Below are positions 43,725 to 54,379 of a stretch of DNA of 64,000 nt, piece after piece. Each line of letters starts with the position of its first letter. The stretch's first letter is position 1. The DNA is from Aureobasidium sp. EXF-3400 (lineage: Eukaryota; Ascomycota; Dothideomycetes; Dothideales; Saccotheciaceae), in NCBI GenBank assembly GCA_024195585.1, contig SWBL01000007.1, forward strand, positions 62,001 to 126,000, written 5' to 3'. The notes beneath the pieces were generated by a model. The model was not told the DNA's origin. It ran no database searches and saw only the letters and a list, made by a program, of their open reading frames with translations. Made by a program: the position numbers and the translations under genes.

Positions 43725-44399
43725 ATGAGTGAACAAACGAAGTTACTGTCGACATCTTCAGCATCGGGGTGAGAATACGGGACGTTCACATTATTCGTCA
43801 CTCGAGTGCCAAGACTTGTCGAGTGGTCGACGGAAGGGACTGTGTTGTTTGCAATTCACCAACGATCAACACTCTTCTGTTCCCACCACAAACCATCTCA
43901 CCACAATCACCCAGAGCTACGCTACATCTCTCAAGATCTCTCAAGTGTACCGCATCCCAAGCAACTGGCCCCTGAGGCCCAGGTGCTCGCGTACCTCGAA
44001 GATTGTACGTTTAGATGCCCAGGTCTTTGTACGCGTGATTATACTAATGCGTCTCTTCTAGTCATCAGACCAAACAACAACGACTCTCTGCAGATCTGTC
44101 TAACAAGTTCTCTGGCACCCCATCAAATCGTCTGCAGCACTACATCTCTACGCCGCTCGGTCACTCGCACAAGCAATCAACCATCATCAAATCTTGTGGT
44201 AAGCCACGGCAAAGATCTTTGGCTGTACCATTGTTTAACCCTTTCCAGGAGCTATCATCTGCAACTGTCTGTCACTGCATCCAATTCTCAGACCACTACT
44301 TCCTTGAGAACGACCCTAAAGAAGGGCTGCGATCGTGTCTTGCCTGCTTGTGGCAGATGTGCCGCTCGCGGCCACCCCTGTGTTTACTCACGCGGGTAG
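43725..44399 (+). pseudogene. Probable degenerate fifth member of the small Zn2Cys6 cluster
   Basis: The start is tentatively the ATG at 43725 (MSEQTKLLSTSSASG), followed by a donor GTGAGA. Good intron signals occur at GTACGT...TACTAATG...TTCTAG (about 44008-44061) and GTAAGC...CTTTCCAG (near 44201-44250). The last exon encodes KKGCDRVLPACGRCAARGHP, then CVYSRG and stop: the third to sixth cysteines of a Zn2Cys6 cluster with normal spacing (C-x6-C-x2-C-x6-C). The first two cysteines are missing (Thr and Arg at the expected positions), so the motif cannot form a complete binuclear cluster unless splicing differs from what I see. It lies head-to-tail with the four intact genes downstream. Confidence 0.45.
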
Positions 44400-44924
44400 G
44401 AGTTGATTAGAAGGTGTGGAAGAGAATGGTGTCATACCGGGTGGTTCGACGGAGTCGTCTCTTTTCTCTGTTCAAAATGCAGCATGATTTACAGCCAATC
44501 TCCATGTCTCACGGCAATTCTACAAGTGCCAATCCGTGATTGAAAAGCCATTGAACCGTGCTGGATGAGTAGACTATCCCGTCGTGGAAGACTGCAAGCA
44601 GACGAGACATCCAGCTGGATATTGATAGGGATATTCAATAGTCATTTCTAAGAGATACATACTCCTGGAAGCTGAGTGTGATAGACCCTCAAAATTGCCT
44701 TCATGGCTATTGAATCAAGGGATGTTGTAAGCATGTCTCTCTGATCGTAACAATAGACATGTAAGTCTCGTATGAGCCTGGTTGCATTGTCGACACGGAG
44801 GTTGTTTGCCAAGGAGTTTGCACTTTGGTCGATAAATGATGCTCTTGTTGCTTTCTTCCGCGTCTCAGACCTGATCAAGCTCTCTCACGACATCTTCTTA
44901 CGCGTATCCACAACAGTCGCGACT

Positions 44925-45519
44925 ATGTCTTCAATCAACATCGATATGCCGTTCCTCAATGACTTGGACGAGCTCGAATTCCTCGAGGAATTCGCTGGCA
45001 GACCCTTCGTCTCCGAAGAGGAGTTTGTTGATGCCTTCCTCTCCCTGTGAGTACCCTCCCGCCAAAAGATATGCATCAACTTCCGCCAAAGATTGTGCGC
45101 GCAGTACCACCCCTGACGAGAACAACGGATTCATCTACCACACTGGCCCATCCAACTACAACACTGGCGCTATCAACTACAATGCTGGCCCATTCAACTA
45201 CAACACTAGCGCTATCAACTACAATGCTGGCCCGAGCAACCCCAACACTGGCGCCATGAACGGGTAAGTCTACACACAACTAGACAAGAGTTGCTCCCCG
45301 TCTCGAGACCAAAATTACTAACAACTTTGCAGCCAGCCATCAATCAACACTGTCCAGGCTGGAATCGCAGGACCTCACAAGAAGGCCTGTAAGGAGTGTG
45401 GACGACGCAAGATGAAGTGCGTTATCATCGCCGGTACTATCCCACAGCAATGTGAGGCCTGTCAGAAGAGAGGCTCGCGCTGCGAGTTCGAGAAAAAGAA
45501 GGAGTATACCAGAGCTTGA
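44925..45519 (+). CDS. Small Zn2Cys6 protein with NYN tandem repeats (cluster gene 1)
   Basis: Exons 44925-45046, 45105-45263 and 45333-45519 encode 155 residues. Introns of 58 and 69 nt have GTGAGT and GTAAGT donors, and the second has a TACTAAC branch site. The N-terminus is acidic (DLDELEFLEEFAGRPFVSEE). Exon 2 encodes a 14-residue repeat, NYNTGAINYNAGPF then NYNTSAINYNAGPS and a partial third copy. Exon 3 has a complete Zn(II)2Cys6 cluster at the C-terminal end: CKECGRRKMKC, CEACQKRGSRC. Fungal Zn2Cys6 regulators usually have the cluster near the N-terminus and a 400-700 residue regulatory part; both are absent. It may be a DNA-binding regulator or a dominant competitor (inference). Confidence 0.8.
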
Positions 45520-45994
45520 GACCAGATGCACTGCATACATGCAGTTAGTCACAATAAGCTACGTTTGTTTCTTTTCTCTGTAAAATTAGACATCAAAACC
45601 CCCGTATCATCAATTGATCATTTGAGACCTTCCTTGGCATGTTTCCACCGTTTGTAGATATTGAACTGTATACCATCGTGCATTTCCACCAAAGTTTTGT
45701 CACTCTTGTTGGCGACGAAACCGCCCTCATCCCCTTCTCGCTTGTAAGTTGTCCTCTGTACATGTCTCTGTCTCCGTGCCCCTATGTATCCATAGTCTTC
45801 GCACGCACAACAAAAGCCACCGAGGCAGACGACTACCAGTTCTTGTTTCTTCTCGACATCGAGAAACATTCACTAACAAGCATCGCGACCTTCACGACTC
45901 GGGCTCCGTGACCTTCACGACTCGGGCCCCGTTCGCTTTGCCATCTCCCCAAGTGACTGGAGCTAACTCTCTTCCAGTCACCCAACACGAAAAC
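45520..45994. other. Spacer with a 23-bp tandem duplication
   Basis: No gene. The sequence gaccttcacgactcgggcyccgt occurs twice in tandem at 45887-45909 and 45910-45932, within the leader of cluster gene 2. Confidence 0.5.
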
Positions 45995-46613
45995 ATGGCA
46001 AACTACCGCGCTACGGCGCTGCAAGCACCCGGCGGCGCGCCCACCTGGGTTTCCCTCCGTAGTAGATGCAACCACTGCTATCTGCTTCGTCGCCCCTGCC
46101 GCAATGGCACTACAACTACTCCTTGCGACAGATGCAGGGAGCAGGGCGTGCTCTGCACGTTCAGCCCACGCGGCTCGCATGTTGACAAGCATATCCCGGG
46201 TAGAAAGACGGTCGACCCAAGCAAAGATCGCCCGATCACCGCAACCGGTTCGTTTTCACACAAATCGCTCGTAAAACTCGTCAATTGACTAACAATTACA
46301 AGCAGACGAACAGAACGAGAACGGCAACCCCACCGTCGTCAAGGGCCCGGGTGTCGGCCCTGTCTCGACTCAGACTTTGGTCGAGGAGGCTACAGTCAAG
46401 GAGCCTACCCTCGAAGAAGGCCAAGTCGCAAAGCCAAAGTCCTACATGGTCCAAGGCGACAGATTCACCATCTTCACTCAAGACCACATCGACCCTGGAG
46501 AAGATGCTACGATGAGTGCATGGGAGTCTTTGACTACTCGCCAGACTTTGGGATACCATGTGATGGCTTACCACGAGGACAAGATCGATCTTGAGATGGA
46601 GGATGATGAGTAG
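45995..46613 (+). CDS. Small Zn2Cys6 protein with acidic tail (cluster gene 2)
   Basis: Exons 45995-46247 and 46303-46613 encode 187 residues. The intron ends in a tandem acceptor aagcag, so splicing at 46305 would drop one residue in frame. The Zn2Cys6 cluster lies at residues about 27-55 (CNHCYLLRRPC, CDRCREQGVLC). The second exon is acidic and ends LEMEDDE; it has no fungal transcription-factor middle domain. Start chosen at the ATG that opens MANYRATALQAPGGAPTW; the longer upstream frame has UTR-like composition. Confidence 0.78.
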
Positions 46614-46951
46614 GAGGAAAGACTGAATTACACAGAGTGCTTGATGAATGCTGGTTCATATCATCCACTTGACTACAGCTTCTGGCAAGCGAGAGAACTA
46701 CGTTAAACATCAACTATCACAATGAACAAACTCAATGCCTTCGTCTGATATCGTGTTCCTATTCTCACTGTTCCCTAGTAGGTTAAAGCTTTGACGTACG
46801 AGTAATTGGTCGTCGAGGCTCCGTTTGTTAGTGCTTCTAAAGGGTTCCGTCGTGGGCTTGAACACGACAACAACAACCACGCGGAACTTACGCGAGTCAC
46901 AATTCTACGAACACAAACTTCCTTCCATAACCAACTCATCATCAAGCAGCT
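46614..46951. other. Spacer between cluster genes 2 and 3
   Basis: No gene seen. Confidence 0.4.
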
Positions 46952-47683
46952 ATGGCTGGAGACCACTACGCGGGTCTCTCCTTCGAGGACCTGCTCGATG
47001 ACTCCACTACACTAACTAATCAGCCCACCTACAACCGGGTCCCATCAATTCAAACCTTCTCTCTCGACTCTGCACGAGTTCCCTTGGCTACATCTCCTGC
47101 TTTGGAGACACTCAGAAACCATAACTCCATGATGAATACCTTCGCGTAAGTTTGTGGCGTTTCAAGTGGTCACAGACCTTCATTAACATATTGTAGTGCT
47201 CTCAACTACACCCAGGCTGAGCATGAGTACGACTCGCTGATCAACGGCATTCTAAGTGTCTCGGCCAGCTCTCAGAGCCATGAGCCTCAGAACAGTCCTC
47301 ACGCTGTTAACACCGCCAACGAAGACGAAGCCCTTCTCTGGGACAACCCTCAAATCGAGCTTGATTTTCTACCTACTCCCGATACAACTTACATCCCTCA
47401 CACGATCAACGTCGCCGACCAAGACGAACCCCTTCTTCTGGGCTACCCTCCAACTGAGCTTGCCTCTCTGGCTACTCCCGAATCAACTCACAGCCATAAC
47501 AACCACAACAAAGTCCCAAAGACCGGCGCTTCGCGCGCAACCTGTGAAGGTTGCCGCAAGTTGCATGTCAAGTGTATTCCCAGCCCAGAGAGCAATCGTT
47601 GTGAAAAGTGTACAAAGAAAGGACGCGATTGCGTGTTCCTGCCCAGAGCAGAGTATGGCTCGAAAACCAAGACCAACAACTGA
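46952..47683 (+). CDS. Small Zn2Cys6 protein with internal duplication (cluster gene 3)
   Basis: Exons 46952-47145 and 47197-47683 encode 226 residues; the 51-nt intron is GTAAGT to TTGTAG. The N-terminal part is acidic (AGLSFEDLLDDSTTL). The middle carries two related copies of about 30 residues: NTANEDEALLWDNPQIELDF followed by LPTPDT, and NVADQDEPLLLGYPPTELAS followed by LATPES. The Zn2Cys6 cluster is at the C-terminal end: CEGCRKLHVKC, CEKCTKKGRDC. As in cluster gene 1, the DNA-binding motif is C-terminal and there is no large regulatory domain. The acidic duplicated part could be an activation region (inference). Confidence 0.78.
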
Positions 47684-48522
47684 TCATGGTGTTTCACCTG
47701 AAAACGATTCAGTCTTTTCACTAAACACACCACTACCCTCTTCGGTCTGCACAACAAGAGATCCTCGGCAAGCACTCCAATTGGGGTCACAACCAACTCA
47801 ACAACAACATCTCCTTCTCCTTCTTCTTCTGTTGCTCGCGCTGCTTCTTGCAGCTTCTTTTACTACACAGTTCGCGCGGAGGCATTGCTTGTTCACACGA
47901 ACACCCTTCCAGTCTTCCTGTGTGCTGGTGGTTCCTGGATGCACGACCTGTAGAAAGGCGAGATGGGACATTGTCTGCTTCGGCCGCTTCGAACAGTCCG
48001 ATGGATCCTTGCGTTTTATTGTGTTGGCAGGCATGTTCACGGTGTTTCTTTTCTTGTTTCTGCGCCATGCTGCGTTCCTGTTCCCCTTTTCTGTACCCTA
48101 TAACCTTTTTAATTGATCATTGAAACCCATCATGAACGTCTTCTTGTACCAGCAGTGCATTTGTGATATCAGTGAAAACATTGGTCGTGTACGGGGTCTG
48201 TGCTCGGTAGTGCTCGGGGTGTCGTGAGCGTCGTCGCGATACTTCCGCGACCGCAAGTATCTCCAATATTCAAGCGCATCACGCATCAACCCCTCACTAC
48301 AACTGTTCCCACGTTCCTGCTCGGCTGTAAGTTCATCCCTTGAGTTGCGCCATCAGCAGCGGTTCCCCTGCTTGTGCGCGTCAACAACCTGCCTTCTACT
48401 CCTCCACTTGCCTATGGTCATCGCGCCTGCGCATCCTCTCCCATATCTCTGACCATCAACGACTATCTTGTGGCATCTCAGTATCAGCTCATGCTTACAT
48501 TCGACGTACAGAAACCTCCATA
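47684..48522. other. Spacer between cluster genes 3 and 4
   Basis: No supported gene; contains CT-rich tracts near 47806-47860. The long plus-strand ORF at 47256-48116 is mostly an out-of-frame shadow of cluster gene 3. Confidence 0.4.
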
Positions 48523-49047
48523 ATGTCAACCCCTCTCCGTTTCGATGTTCACGTCGCCTGCATAAACGCGGCAACCAACATGGACGAGTTTGTCCGTGCG
48601 AACGAATTGGCTGTCCTCGATAAACAGTACGCCAATCTTTCTACCTCTGTGCCTCGTTGTGATCGTCGACTGAATTGTATGCGTAGGTATGGCGAGCCAG
48701 TTGACATGGCTATCGACTTCCACCAGGCCGAGGACGAAGACACCACGTCCGCCGCCCAGCACATCACCGCCACTGGCGCTCACGCATCTTCCGACCCCTT
48801 TGCGGTCAACTTCACCGCTCCCTCTGCAGTCGTTACCCCTGCTTCCTCCACTTCCGCCGCCGCCGCTACTGCCACTCCCCTCACCACTACTGCCAGCACT
48901 CCGGCAAGTGCAGCCCGCACCCACGCCGCCTGCTCGGAATGTCGTAGAAAAAAGCAAAGATGCGAACGCCCCTCGGGCACAGGAAGCTGCAACAGGTGCC
49001 TCCGCGCTCGCGGAGGCCCTGCTGTATGCAGCCTTGCACAGGGTTGA
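48523..49047 (+). CDS. Small Zn2Cys6 protein (cluster gene 4)
   Basis: Intronless as read, 174 residues from the ATG at 48523 (MSTPLRFDVHVACINAATNM). A Thr/Ala/Ser-rich linker (about 95-140) leads to a C-terminal Zn2Cys6 cluster: CSECRRKKQRC, then CNRCLRARGGPAVC, with 8 rather than 6 residues between the last two cysteines. No further domain. The ORF continues upstream to 48340 but without convincing coding character. Another intron or exon at the 3' side cannot be excluded. Confidence 0.7.
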   Translation: MSTPLRFDVHVACINAATNMDEFVRANELAVLDKQYANLSTSVPRCDRRLNCMRRYGEPVDMAIDFHQAEDEDTTSAAQHITATGAHASSDPFAVNFTAPSAVVTPASSTSAAAATATPLTTTASTPASAARTHAACSECRRKKQRCERPSGTGSCNRCLRARGGPAVCSLAQG

Positions 49048-50489
49048 AGAGCCGCACAGCTGCCCTTAGACAGAATCACTTTCAGCACGGAGACCGAACG
49101 CCAGATTCAGGATCTTGCTGTTACACAGTTGAAGGCTCAGGTATTGCAATCATCTTTCTCGGGATGCAAGACGTTGGAGCAAGCACCCTTCTCAGGCAAC
49201 AACAACATGCATCGATGTCTTTGAACTCCAGATTGACGCTTACTGGCAAGTCGACTGCTATTCATGTCTGCGAAGGCCAGGGGGGTTCGACTGAGAAGGC
49301 TACTCAGACAGGAACGGACATGGTCACACCTCTCGCTTTTTCTTTCTTCTTTTTGGTTTTTTGCGTGGTTTGTTCTAGGTGGAAGCAGTAATGAAAAGGG
49401 GATGTTAATGAGGGGATGAGAAGAAGACGTTTTGCGAATTGTTTTGTGCTTTCTTTTCTTCTTGAGTGGTTCTTTACACTCTCTGCCTTTGGGCTTTTTG
49501 ATTGCTTTTCTTTGGTGGTTTTGCTTTGCTGTCTTTTTGACTATAGAATGAGAGCGAGAAAACGAGAGAAAGTAACGAAAGGGAAGATCGGAGTTGGAGA
49601 GAAGACAGAGAGAAGGAAATTATACACCCACACCCAACAACTTACTTTCTCTACATACTTACTCGTCTAAACATCCCTATGAATATCGCTGAAAACGTAT
49701 GTCAAAAGTCAAAGAAAAAAGAAAAAGCTCAGGACACGACGTCGAAATAACATCCGCATTGACAAAGGCTCATCCCGAAGTTTAAGCGTTAAAACGCTTG
49801 GAATGCTTGGAGTGACCCTGACTCTTTCCCACCTTGCCTCCTCCATTGCACTTTTCAATGAGACTATCAAGATGAAAATTGTTTTTCTAAATACGACTAG
49901 CCAAAGATATGGCCAGGAATACCATACCTCAATGGTCAGAAGCGAAGAATGATGGACATGGTGCGTTCTCATGAACTTTGATGCTTGACCCAGCAACAAA
50001 AAATATCACAATTCTCTGTCAGACTTACTACATTCCATCCGAATTAAGTAGCACGGTTCGATGCGATAAGAACACATAATTCCTTGTGACTGACTATGCA
50101 CTTCCAGAGAAAGCTGTAATTGTGCACCGTAGCTCTATGGACAGGCTTCCATCCTTCCATCCCGATACCGTCCTGCGTTTTGAGAGCGGTACGCATAAGT
50201 CAATTCTGGATGCAAAGCGGCTGGTGAACAGACAAATAGTCCCCAGGCTGTCGCTGGGAAAAAAAAACCGGTAGGTTGGTCTTCTTCCTTGGATGATCTG
50301 GGGTTGGCGCTGATACCATTTCATACTGCAACTTTGAACATGACTGTGACGGCAAACAGTGAGAAGACTGATGTTTGTGGGGAAAGTGTTTGAGAAGAAT
50401 ATCGTTCGAAGCTTTGTTTTGGTAATAATACTTTTCGTCTCTGTCGTCTACCACAGCTCTCTCTCATCTTGAACAGTCAACCGACATTT
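49048..50489. other. Intergenic, no gene recognised
   Basis: Short ORFs only. 49340-49560 is T/C-rich with runs of ttctttt. Possibly the 3' UTR of cluster gene 4 and the 3' flank of CDT1. Confidence 0.35.
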
Positions 50490-51929
50490 TCAAGCAACCC
50501 TAGCATCCTCAAGTGCCCTCCTCAACTCCTCAGGCCTAGGTTTTCCACCCCTGGTAACAACAACAGCATCCACACTCCCCGCCCTAACAATGTTGACAAA
50601 ACCAGGCGTGACTTCCCTCGCCATAATCTCTAAACACTTTTCTCCCTCATCCGCAGAAATAGGATTGCGCAAAGAATTCTGAAGATGCGACAGCAAAACT
50701 TTAGTCGAGAAACTTGCTCTGGCACGGCCATTGGACAGCACATCCAAAACATCCACAATATCAGCAATGCGGTCAATGGCGGATAAACGAGCGAGGTGGG
50801 CGGGATCCGGTCCAGAGACTTTGTTGGCATTGGCGGTTTGTTTGGCGAGAATGCGATCGAGGAGATTGGCACCGCGACTGGCTACTGCAGCGGCGGACTT
50901 GGCTGAAGTCTGAACAAGAGGTTGTCTAGCAGTGACTTGAGCTGCGCGAGCGGCAAGTGCGGTGGCTTTGAGGTCTTGGAGGCGTTCTGAGCCTTTGGTG
51001 AGGTGAGTGGGGTTGCTAGGTGCTACTTGGCTGGTGATGACGTTGACGGTGGGAAGTTGTGAAAAGAAGCTGTCGATGTTTGATGATGCTGTTGAAGACG
51101 AGGATGTCCATTGGTTCCAAAGCGCGGTCAGACGTTTGTGGAAAAGTTGAATCAGCTCGGGTTGGTTGAAGTGGCCGGTGGTAGAATGATTTGTTTCGAG
51201 AAGCTCAATGCAGAGGCTTCCTTCACCATTGTCTGCTAACTCGAACGTGTCGTTGTCTCCAAGAATGCCGAGAATGATGCTCATGTCATGTTCTGTGACG
51301 GCTCTCTTTTTCCAACTCCTTGTGACATGTGGTAATAGATTGGTGATATACATTGGTGTGCCGAGACCATTGTGGGCGGAGTATAATGATGTGCTTGTGA
51401 GGAATGCTTTGAACAGGCGTATCAATTCTTGTAATTGATCAGGCAGTTCAGTAATAGACTGTGATGTTTCAAGACTCTTGAAAGCTCGCGGTGTGAGTGG
51501 AGGTGTGTCGTAGACGGTCTCTTCTGTTGGAGCGGTCGAGGCAGGAGCAGTGTTGCCCAACAGCAGTCGCTCAAACAGCTTGGAGGCACTCTTTGACGGT
51601 GTCTCTGCTGGATTTAGCGGTAGAGCATCTCTGAGCCTCTTGCTCTGTGGTGTTGTGACTTCCTCTTCTGAGTCTCTTGAACGCTTCTTGGATTGTGTTG
51701 TCTTCACTGCTCCCTCCAGCTCTTTCTGTGTTGCATCTGTCGTATTTCTCGTTGATGATGATAATGTATCATTGGCGACTGTATCTAAGATTTTGCGCTT
51801 CTTTGCGCTCTGGTCGACTTTCTGGCTCTTGGTGACACGTCCAAAGGTATTGATAGTCTTTTGGCTGGCGATTGTGCTTTGTTGACCAGCGTCGGGGCTG
51901 CCGGCCTTGCGTTTTCTGGTGACAGGCAT
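50490..51929 (-). CDS. CDT1: DNA replication licensing factor Cdt1
   Basis: Intronless, 479 residues. The N-terminus is basic and disordered with a PIP-degron-like segment (QKTINTFGR at 23-31, Q-x2-I-x2-F), a hallmark of Cdt1 proteins that are destroyed on PCNA. Residues about 160-290 look like the central winged-helix Cdt1 domain (LPDQLQELIRLFKAFLTSTS, HVTRSWKKRAVTEHDMSIIL). Residues about 375-479 form the C-terminal winged helix that binds MCM2-7 (ADIVDVLDVL, KVLLSHLQNSLRNPISADEG, PGFVNIVRAGSVDAVVV). Cdt1 loads MCM2-7 on origins in G1. The second aromatic residue of a strict PIP box is replaced by Gly. Confidence 0.85.
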   Translation of the reverse strand: MPVTRKRKAGSPDAGQQSTIASQKTINTFGRVTKSQKVDQSAKKRKILDTVANDTLSSSTRNTTDATQKELEGAVKTTQSKKRSRDSEEEVTTPQSKRLRDALPLNPAETPSKSASKLFERLLLGNTAPASTAPTEETVYDTPPLTPRAFKSLETSQSITELPDQLQELIRLFKAFLTSTSLYSAHNGLGTPMYITNLLPHVTRSWKKRAVTEHDMSIILGILGDNDTFELADNGEGSLCIELLETNHSTTGHFNQPELIQLFHKRLTALWNQWTSSSSTASSNIDSFFSQLPTVNVITSQVAPSNPTHLTKGSERLQDLKATALAARAAQVTARQPLVQTSAKSAAAVASRGANLLDRILAKQTANANKVSGPDPAHLARLSAIDRIADIVDVLDVLSNGRARASFSTKVLLSHLQNSLRNPISADEGEKCLEIMAREVTPGFVNIVRAGSVDAVVVTRGGKPRPEELRRALEDARVA

Positions 51930-52687
51930 GATATGAAATATGATATGATATGCTCGCTGAACGATGAATTGGGTATAATAGTATCAAGCAATGGCAATAT
52001 CTAATGTCCTGAGGATCAATCAATGACGGACCAAAACAAAGGAACGTGGATGCGCTGGCCCGGTGATGCGCGTTTTCCGTGTCAAAAGCGCGACGGCGTA
52101 AAGTGCCGCCAAGCTTCGAAAGCTGTCCGCTACAAGTCAGGGTCATACCCCTTACAATCTTTCTGATCAACACATCGACAATAACTCGACCACCACCATG
52201 TGTTCTCAGATAAGGGATAGCCAAAAATGTGTAGAATAAATATAGCTATGCTATGGCTTGGTTTAATTTCGAACATATTCCACACTGGAACTAGAATATG
52301 TAGATTCGTGTTTCCGACTTGGCTCCAGGGCCAGTTCACCCTCCAACACCCTGAAATCATACTGTCTGCATTGTTAGATGATGATGAGGGCTGCGAAAAA
52401 GGTTTGTCTCTTATGGTCATTGCAATTATAGCTTTATTTTTAAAGCAATCTCCGTATCTTTACAAGGGTTCAAGACCTCAACGCGTCAAGAACAGGTCAT
52501 CATCACAACGAGCACAGCAGTTTGGACAAGCAGAGATAGGTAGGTTCATTATTCAGTTTTTCATTTCGCAGCCTGAGGTTATTCTTGATAATATAGTACA
52601 ATCGCTGAAAGTGCTGATGAAGAGAAGATTAAAAGGGTGTGTCATGCCATCCGGGACTCGTGTGTTTTGCGCAAGAAGAGGCAATCT
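51930..52687. other. Intergenic
   Basis: CDT1 promoter on one side and the 3' flank of the next minus-strand gene on the other. Plus-strand ORFs here are shadows or non-coding. Confidence 0.4.
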
Positions 52688-53258
52688 TTACTTTCCGCCG
52701 AACCAGCTGGAGAAACCGCTCTTTGCCTGCTCGGCCTTGACTTCGACGGTGGCCTTTGCGTTGGCAGCGGCATCACCGACCTTCTTGTCAAAGGTGTCGA
52801 CGGCGCTGTTGAACTCCTTGTTGGCCTCCTTGCGGTACTGGTCGATGTTCTTCTCTGCGTCGGCGCGGTACGACTCGAACTTGGCGTCGAACTCGCGGGT
52901 CTTGTCACGGGCGTCCTTGACCTTTACAGAGTGTTAGCGATTGATGACGGACGACCCGAGATAGAGCTGAAACTTACGGCGTGGTCAATCTTCTGGCCAA
53001 TCTGCTCGCCGTAGACCTTTGCCTCGGTCTTCAACTCCTTGGCGCGACCGGGAAGCTCGTCTCTTGCCGATGATGAAAGGCGGGCAGCATCGTCTGGAAC
53101 TGGTCAGCGACTTGTCTGAAGCTTGAGGAAAGGCATTACATACGCTCAATCTGCTTCTCGGCAACCTTGGGGCTACCGCCGGCTCTGTACATGTAGTAAC
53201 CACCGAAGGTGGCGGCACCGAGGCCGGCAATGAGGGGAAGGCGGGATCTGGCGGCCAT
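52688..53258 (-). CDS. Calcofluor white hypersensitive-type protein (three exons)
   Basis: Exons 53144-53258, 52978-53093 and 52688-52921 encode 154 residues; the introns (50 and 56 nt) have GTATGT and GTAAGT donors. The N-terminus (SRLPLIAGLGAATFGGYYMY) is a membrane helix with Gly-rich face, followed by a long amphipathic, Lys/Asp/Ala-rich helix (AVDTFDKKVGDAAANAKATV) and a C-terminal SGFSSWFGGK. This architecture is that of the short fungal proteins annotated as calcofluor white hypersensitive protein, probably mitochondrial membrane proteins. Molecular function unknown. The opposite-strand ORF over the same region is a shadow. Confidence 0.8.
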
Positions 53259-53675
53259 TGTGAAGGTGTTTGTGTGGTGGTAGAGGGTGAGAAAGGTGGA
53301 TTGATTGTTGCTAGGAAAGTCTTGTGGTATGGAAGAGTCGAGGAAAGCAGCAGAAAGCAGCGGTATTTGTTTGACAGGTCTCGGTGGAGAAACAGGGAGC
53401 TCTCAGCCACACATGGACGGATTTTCGGTGACGCAATGTGACGTACGCTGCGTTCATTGGCGCACATCTCCCGTTCTCCGCAATGATCGACGCCGATTGC
53501 ATCCCGATCTAGACGAACTCCTAGAAGCTCGACGACGATGAGGTTCAGCAGGTAGGAGATCTTTTTTTACACTTATAGTAGTGTTCAGGGTCGCCTATAA
53601 GGTAGGTCTCTACTCTGGCGGTCCTTGGAAGCTCTGAACCCAAGCTTCCGTTTCGAGTGCTCGTCCAATCCTGCA

Positions 53676-54379
53676 TCACTCAACTTTCAGACAGTGCTCC
53701 CCGAACCAGTCCTCCTCTAGCATGCCCATCTCAAGAACGTCCCTCCACTCGCCCTCTCGCCAGAAACGCTTACGTCGCCGACCTTCTTCAGCGAAACCTA
53801 CTTTCCGGTAGCAACTCAGGGCTTGAACATTCGTCGCATCCATATTGAGCTCAATACGGTGATAACCAAGGGTCGAGAAGACGTAGTTGCAGTACCAGCG
53901 CAGAACTTCGGCACCTAGTCCTCTCCCTGTTACTGTCTCAGCACCTGAATTGTGGGACAACATCTTCCCATTCGTGGACAATGAAAGTGCTTACCTTGAT
54001 GCCCTTGGTCGAACAGAATTCCAAATGATACGATTCTGTTCACATCTGTAGCTCCACCGACCTTGTCCATAGTGAGCATACCGATAGCCGGATATCTAGC
54101 ATGACCATGTGCAGTGCGGTAGTAGTCGTCATCCGGGCCGAGTACTGTGCCAGGCTCATTTTCGACCGTGGGCCTTTCGCAGATGATGAACCAAGGTAAA
54201 GCGTCCTTGTCTTTCGTTCGAGTCTCGAGAAGCTGTTTTGATCTTTCGCGTGACCATGGTAGGGGACCCTGTGTCGTTATAGCGCTGATCGAGTCAACGG
54301 CGTTGGTCCATTGGAGCCAGATTGCGTTGTCCACTTCGGGGTCGATGCCACGTAGCATGAGACGCTTGGTGAAGAACAT
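53676..54379 (-). CDS. GNAT family N-acetyltransferase (two exons)
   Basis: Exons 53995-54379 and 53676-53944 (50-nt intron) encode 217 residues. It reads as a RimJ/RimL-type GNAT: MFFTKRLMLRGIDPEVD, then IGMLTMDKVGG (beta strand 4), GRGLGAEVLRWYCNYVFSTL (the acetyl-CoA pyrophosphate-binding Q/RxxGxG/A motif), LGYHRIELNMDATNVQALSC and YRKVGFAEEGRRRKRFWREG. Such proteins acetylate peptide N-termini, polyamines or small molecules; the substrate is not predictable. The start is the only ATG that gives the RLxLR motif its usual place. Confidence 0.87.

Noticed and set aside
47256..48116. 286-codon plus-strand ORF as a gene
   Set aside because: Out-of-frame shadow of cluster gene 3; the true frame has the complete Zn2Cys6 cluster and good intron signals.
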